This document shows positions 62,517 to 64,000 of a DNA stretch of 64,000 bases, one piece after another. Positions within the stretch are counted from its first letter, which is position 1, and every line of letters begins with the position of its first letter. Origin of the DNA: CAIPTY01 sp036732725 (lineage in GTDB: Bacteria; Desulfobacterota; Desulfuromonadia; Geobacterales; Pseudopelobacteraceae); contig DAINBV010000004.1 of assembly GCA_036732725.1 (NCBI GenBank), positions 1-64,000 of the forward strand, given 5' to 3'. Under the pieces are notes generated by a model that had not been told where the DNA came from, did not search any database, and saw nothing but the letters and a program-made list of their open reading frames with translations. The translations under genes and the position numbers were made by a program.

Positions 62517-62597
62517 GTAAGTTAGAAATTATTTTCTGCGCTTTTCAGGCAGAAAGTAATTTCGTTAACGCACGTATCCCGTTTATCAGGATTAGGG
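62517..62597 (-). repeat. Dispersed 81-bp repeat, copy 2
   Basis: The partner of 31337-31417 in the opposite orientation, with five differences in 81 bases. It overlaps the last codon and stop of yidD and fills most of the gap to yidC. Confidence 0.8.
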
Positions 62598-62804
62598 TAC
62601 TGGATCAAAACCACCAGGATGAAACGGATGACATTTACTGATTCTGGCAAGCGTAAGCCAAAAACCTTTGAGAAAACCGTATTTGGAAAATGAAACTTTG
62701 GAATACTCTGAACAGGAGGGATAGAAACGGCATGCAGTTGGTAATAAGGGTGACACCAGCTTTTGGTAGAACTGGATTAACAGGAGTGCGATATGTGTGA
62801 GCAT
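62592..62804 (-). CDS. yidD: Membrane protein insertion efficiency factor YidD
   Basis: A 70-aa protein with the family pattern IQFYQKLVSPLLPTACRFYP, SCSEYS and HPGGFDPVP. It helps YidC-dependent insertion. It overlaps rnpA by 28 bases. Its 3' end runs into the dispersed repeat, which supplies the stop codon. Confidence 0.93.
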   Translation of the reverse strand: MLTHIALLLIQFYQKLVSPLLPTACRFYPSCSEYSKVSFSKYGFLKGFWLTLARISKCHPFHPGGFDPVP

Positions 62805-63169
62805 GAGGTTGCGCCTATGGAATCGAAGGCTTTCAATAATTCACGCCGAACGTTCTCAAATGCCAGAGAAGCGCAACCGGTACGTGCAATTACATTGATA
62901 TCAACTGCTGGCAAGGCAGTATGATTACATCTGAATACTTCACGCACAAAGCGTTTAATCCGATTTCTTGTTACCGCACAACCGATTTTTTTACTGACGG
63001 TAATGCCGATTCGTGCTGTGCCATGTTCATTGGTATTCCAAACAACCAGAATTCCCCGGCAGGCATACTTATGGGGTGTATGCAGCAACCGGAGAAATTC
63101 TGGACGTTTACGTAGTCGTATACCAGGCGGAAATTGATTGCCAGCAATGGTACGTGTGGTATCAATCAA
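62777..63169 (-). CDS. rnpA: Ribonuclease P protein component
   Basis: The protein cofactor of RNase P, which matures tRNA 5' ends. The core has RLRKRPEFLRLLH, RIGITVSKKIGCAVTRNRIK and RFVREVFR. The reading gives 130 aa from a TTG at 63169, five bases after the rpmH stop. No clear ribosome site is visible, so translation may be coupled to rpmH. The exact start is uncertain. Confidence 0.9.
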   Translation of the reverse strand: MIDTTRTIAGNQFPPGIRLRKRPEFLRLLHTPHKYACRGILVVWNTNEHGTARIGITVSKKIGCAVTRNRIKRFVREVFRCNHTALPAVDINVIARTGCASLAFENVRRELLKAFDSIGATSCSHISHSC

Positions 63170-63174
63170 CGTAA

Positions 63175-63324
63175 TTATTTAGTCGCAATACGTACGGAAA
63201 GGTTTTTTCTTCCTTTTGCTCTTCTACGTTTGATAACAAGACGTCCGTTTTTGGTTGCCATACGAACAAGAAATCCGTGAGTTCTTTTACGAGAAATATT
63301 ACTTGGTTGAAATGTTCTTTTCAT
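63175..63324 (-). CDS. rpmH: 50S ribosomal protein L34
   Basis: A 49-aa basic ribosomal protein, starting MKRTFQPSNISRKRTHGF and ending KGRKNLSVRIATK. It shows the invariant L34 pattern. GAGG lies seven bases before the ATG at 63324; an in-frame ATG two codons upstream is too close to that site. First gene of the rpmH-rnpA-yidD-yidC operon. Confidence 0.96.
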   Translation of the reverse strand: MKRTFQPSNISRKRTHGFLVRMATKNGRLVIKRRRAKGRKNLSVRIATK

Positions 63325-63683
63325 ATCCATACACCTCTATGATATTTTATAACTGGAATTGTGTTTTTAATCACATGCTTCACCTTTTGTCAATATGTTT
63401 ATTACCGTTACCATGAATAACCGCTGGTGTGATTTACCTTGAAAAAGTCTGCAAGCTCTGTTACCTTCTATCCTCTTGAAAATGCAGGAAAATAACGATT
63501 TAACTCGCCTAACACATTGAATTAACACTACTAAAAGTTATCAACAGCTGTGAATAAGGTGTTGATAACTTTTACAGATACCAGAGACAAATTGGAATAA
63601 ACCTGACTTATTTCAAGCAGGTTATTTAATTTTCTGTTGTTGATAACCTACATATCCACCAAATATCCTCGTGGTTTTTACCT
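63325..63683. other. Putative replication origin (oriC) with DnaA boxes
   Basis: The AT-rich rpmH-dnaA gap. DnaA-box-like sites: TTATCAACA at 63538, TGTGAATAA (reverse of TTATTCACA) at 63549, and TGTTGATAA at 63560 and 63638. The first and third are part of a perfect 13-bp inverted repeat (AAAGTTATCAACA at 63534 with its complement at 63560-63572). It also holds the divergent promoters of rpmH and dnaA. No other gene is visible. Confidence 0.75.
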
Positions 63684-64000
63684 ATGCAAGAAATCTGGAC
63701 GACAACAACTGAAAATCTGCAAAAAATTCTGCCGGAACGGGATTATTCAACGTGGGTGCAACCGATCAGGTTTGTGTCTCAACACGATAATATCGTTAAA
63801 CTTTCAGTTCCCACATCTTTTTTCAAGGAGTGGTTGGAAGAAAATTATACCACTATGTTTTCCAATGCGTTGTCAAATGTCTCGGGATATCCCTGCACTA
63901 TTGAATTCATTGTTGATGAACGTAATGATGATATTTATACACCGGATGCAGAGGAACTTTTCATCGATACGCCGGAGATAGCACCGGTTAAAAACAGTCT
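63684..64000 (+). CDS. dnaA: Chromosomal replication initiator DnaA (3' end outside window)
   Basis: The first 105 codons of dnaA, open to the end of the window. It begins MQEIWTTTTENLQKIL and continues DYSTWVQPIRF and VPTSFFKEWLEENY, the conserved N-terminal domain I that binds helicase loaders and DnaB. The AAA+ and DNA-binding domains lie beyond the window. Its place next to rpmH and DnaA boxes fits the bacterial origin. Confidence 0.95.
   Translation, partial: MQEIWTTTTENLQKILPERDYSTWVQPIRFVSQHDNIVKLSVPTSFFKEWLEENYTTMFSNALSNVSGYPCTIEFIVDERNDDIYTPDAEELFIDTPEIAPVKNS

Noticed and set aside
1..64000. CRISPR arrays and rRNA genes
   Set aside because: No regularly spaced direct repeats and no rRNA-like sequence were noticed on reading either strand.

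Overview
The window looks like a chromosomal segment ending at the replication origin of a Geobacter-like bacterium (Desulfuromonadota). This inference rests on several things: multihaem c-type cytochromes (15 and 6 CXXCH motifs), a class I hybrid-cluster protein, an Rng/Rne protein with a long Lys/Arg tail, many sensor kinases and chemotaxis-type proteins, and the rpmH-rnpA-yidD-yidC / oriC / dnaA layout at the right end. The species was not determined.

Layout. (1) 1-12.1 kb, all on +: a stress and carbohydrate block. It holds a CbpA/CbpM co-chaperone pair, a DJ-1/PfpI protein, a CheB-CheR-PAS fusion, a collapsed sensor-gene remnant, a DUF1003 membrane protein, a GH15 glucoamylase and an SDR oxidoreductase. 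These are followed by the overlapping trio gnd-zwf-pgl (oxidative pentose phosphate branch) and then a ROK glucokinase. (2) 13-38 kb: an unusual concentration of potassium uptake. Kup is followed, after an insert with a LysR regulator, tRNA-Lys and a diguanylate cyclase, by a KimA-like permease operon with a short KdpD and KdpE. Next comes kdpABC with a beta-barrel protein, and then a full-length kdpD at 35.4 kb. A related pair of small proteins (about 70 aa) opens both the KimA and the Kdp operon, and a matching 50-bp promoter-proximal element lies in front of each. Between kdpC and kdpD is a 6-kb patchwork: two decayed copies of the kdpC 3' end, a DUF4143 ATPase, a retropepsin/PDZ lipoprotein, palindromes, repeat modules and a toxin-antitoxin pair. 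(3) 38-45.5 kb: GapN, a two-gene cassette of a degenerate NifH-like ATPase and a Cys-rich methyltransferase, a chemoreceptor without a ligand domain, and RNase G/E. (4) 45.8-59.3 kb: a 15-haem cytochrome, hcp with an FNR/HcpR-type operator, a hexahaem cytochrome, a two-component system, the ovothiol synthase OvoA, a FIST protein/hybrid kinase pair and a transglutaminase-like protein. (5) 59.4-64 kb: murC, yidC, yidD, rnpA, rpmH, a putative oriC with DnaA boxes, and the 5' end of dnaA.

How the genes may work together (inference): KdpD, short KdpD and the single KdpE probably form a branched potassium/turgor sensing circuit over KimA and KdpABC. GH15, the glucokinase and the Zwf-Pgl-Gnd set would turn stored or external alpha-glucan into NAD(P)H and pentose phosphates. 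The cytochromes and Hcp fit anaerobic respiration and nitrosative-stress defence. The most novel-looking items are the small-protein/K+-transporter modules with shared promoter elements, the repeated kdpC tails, and the degenerate NifH-like/methyltransferase cassette.
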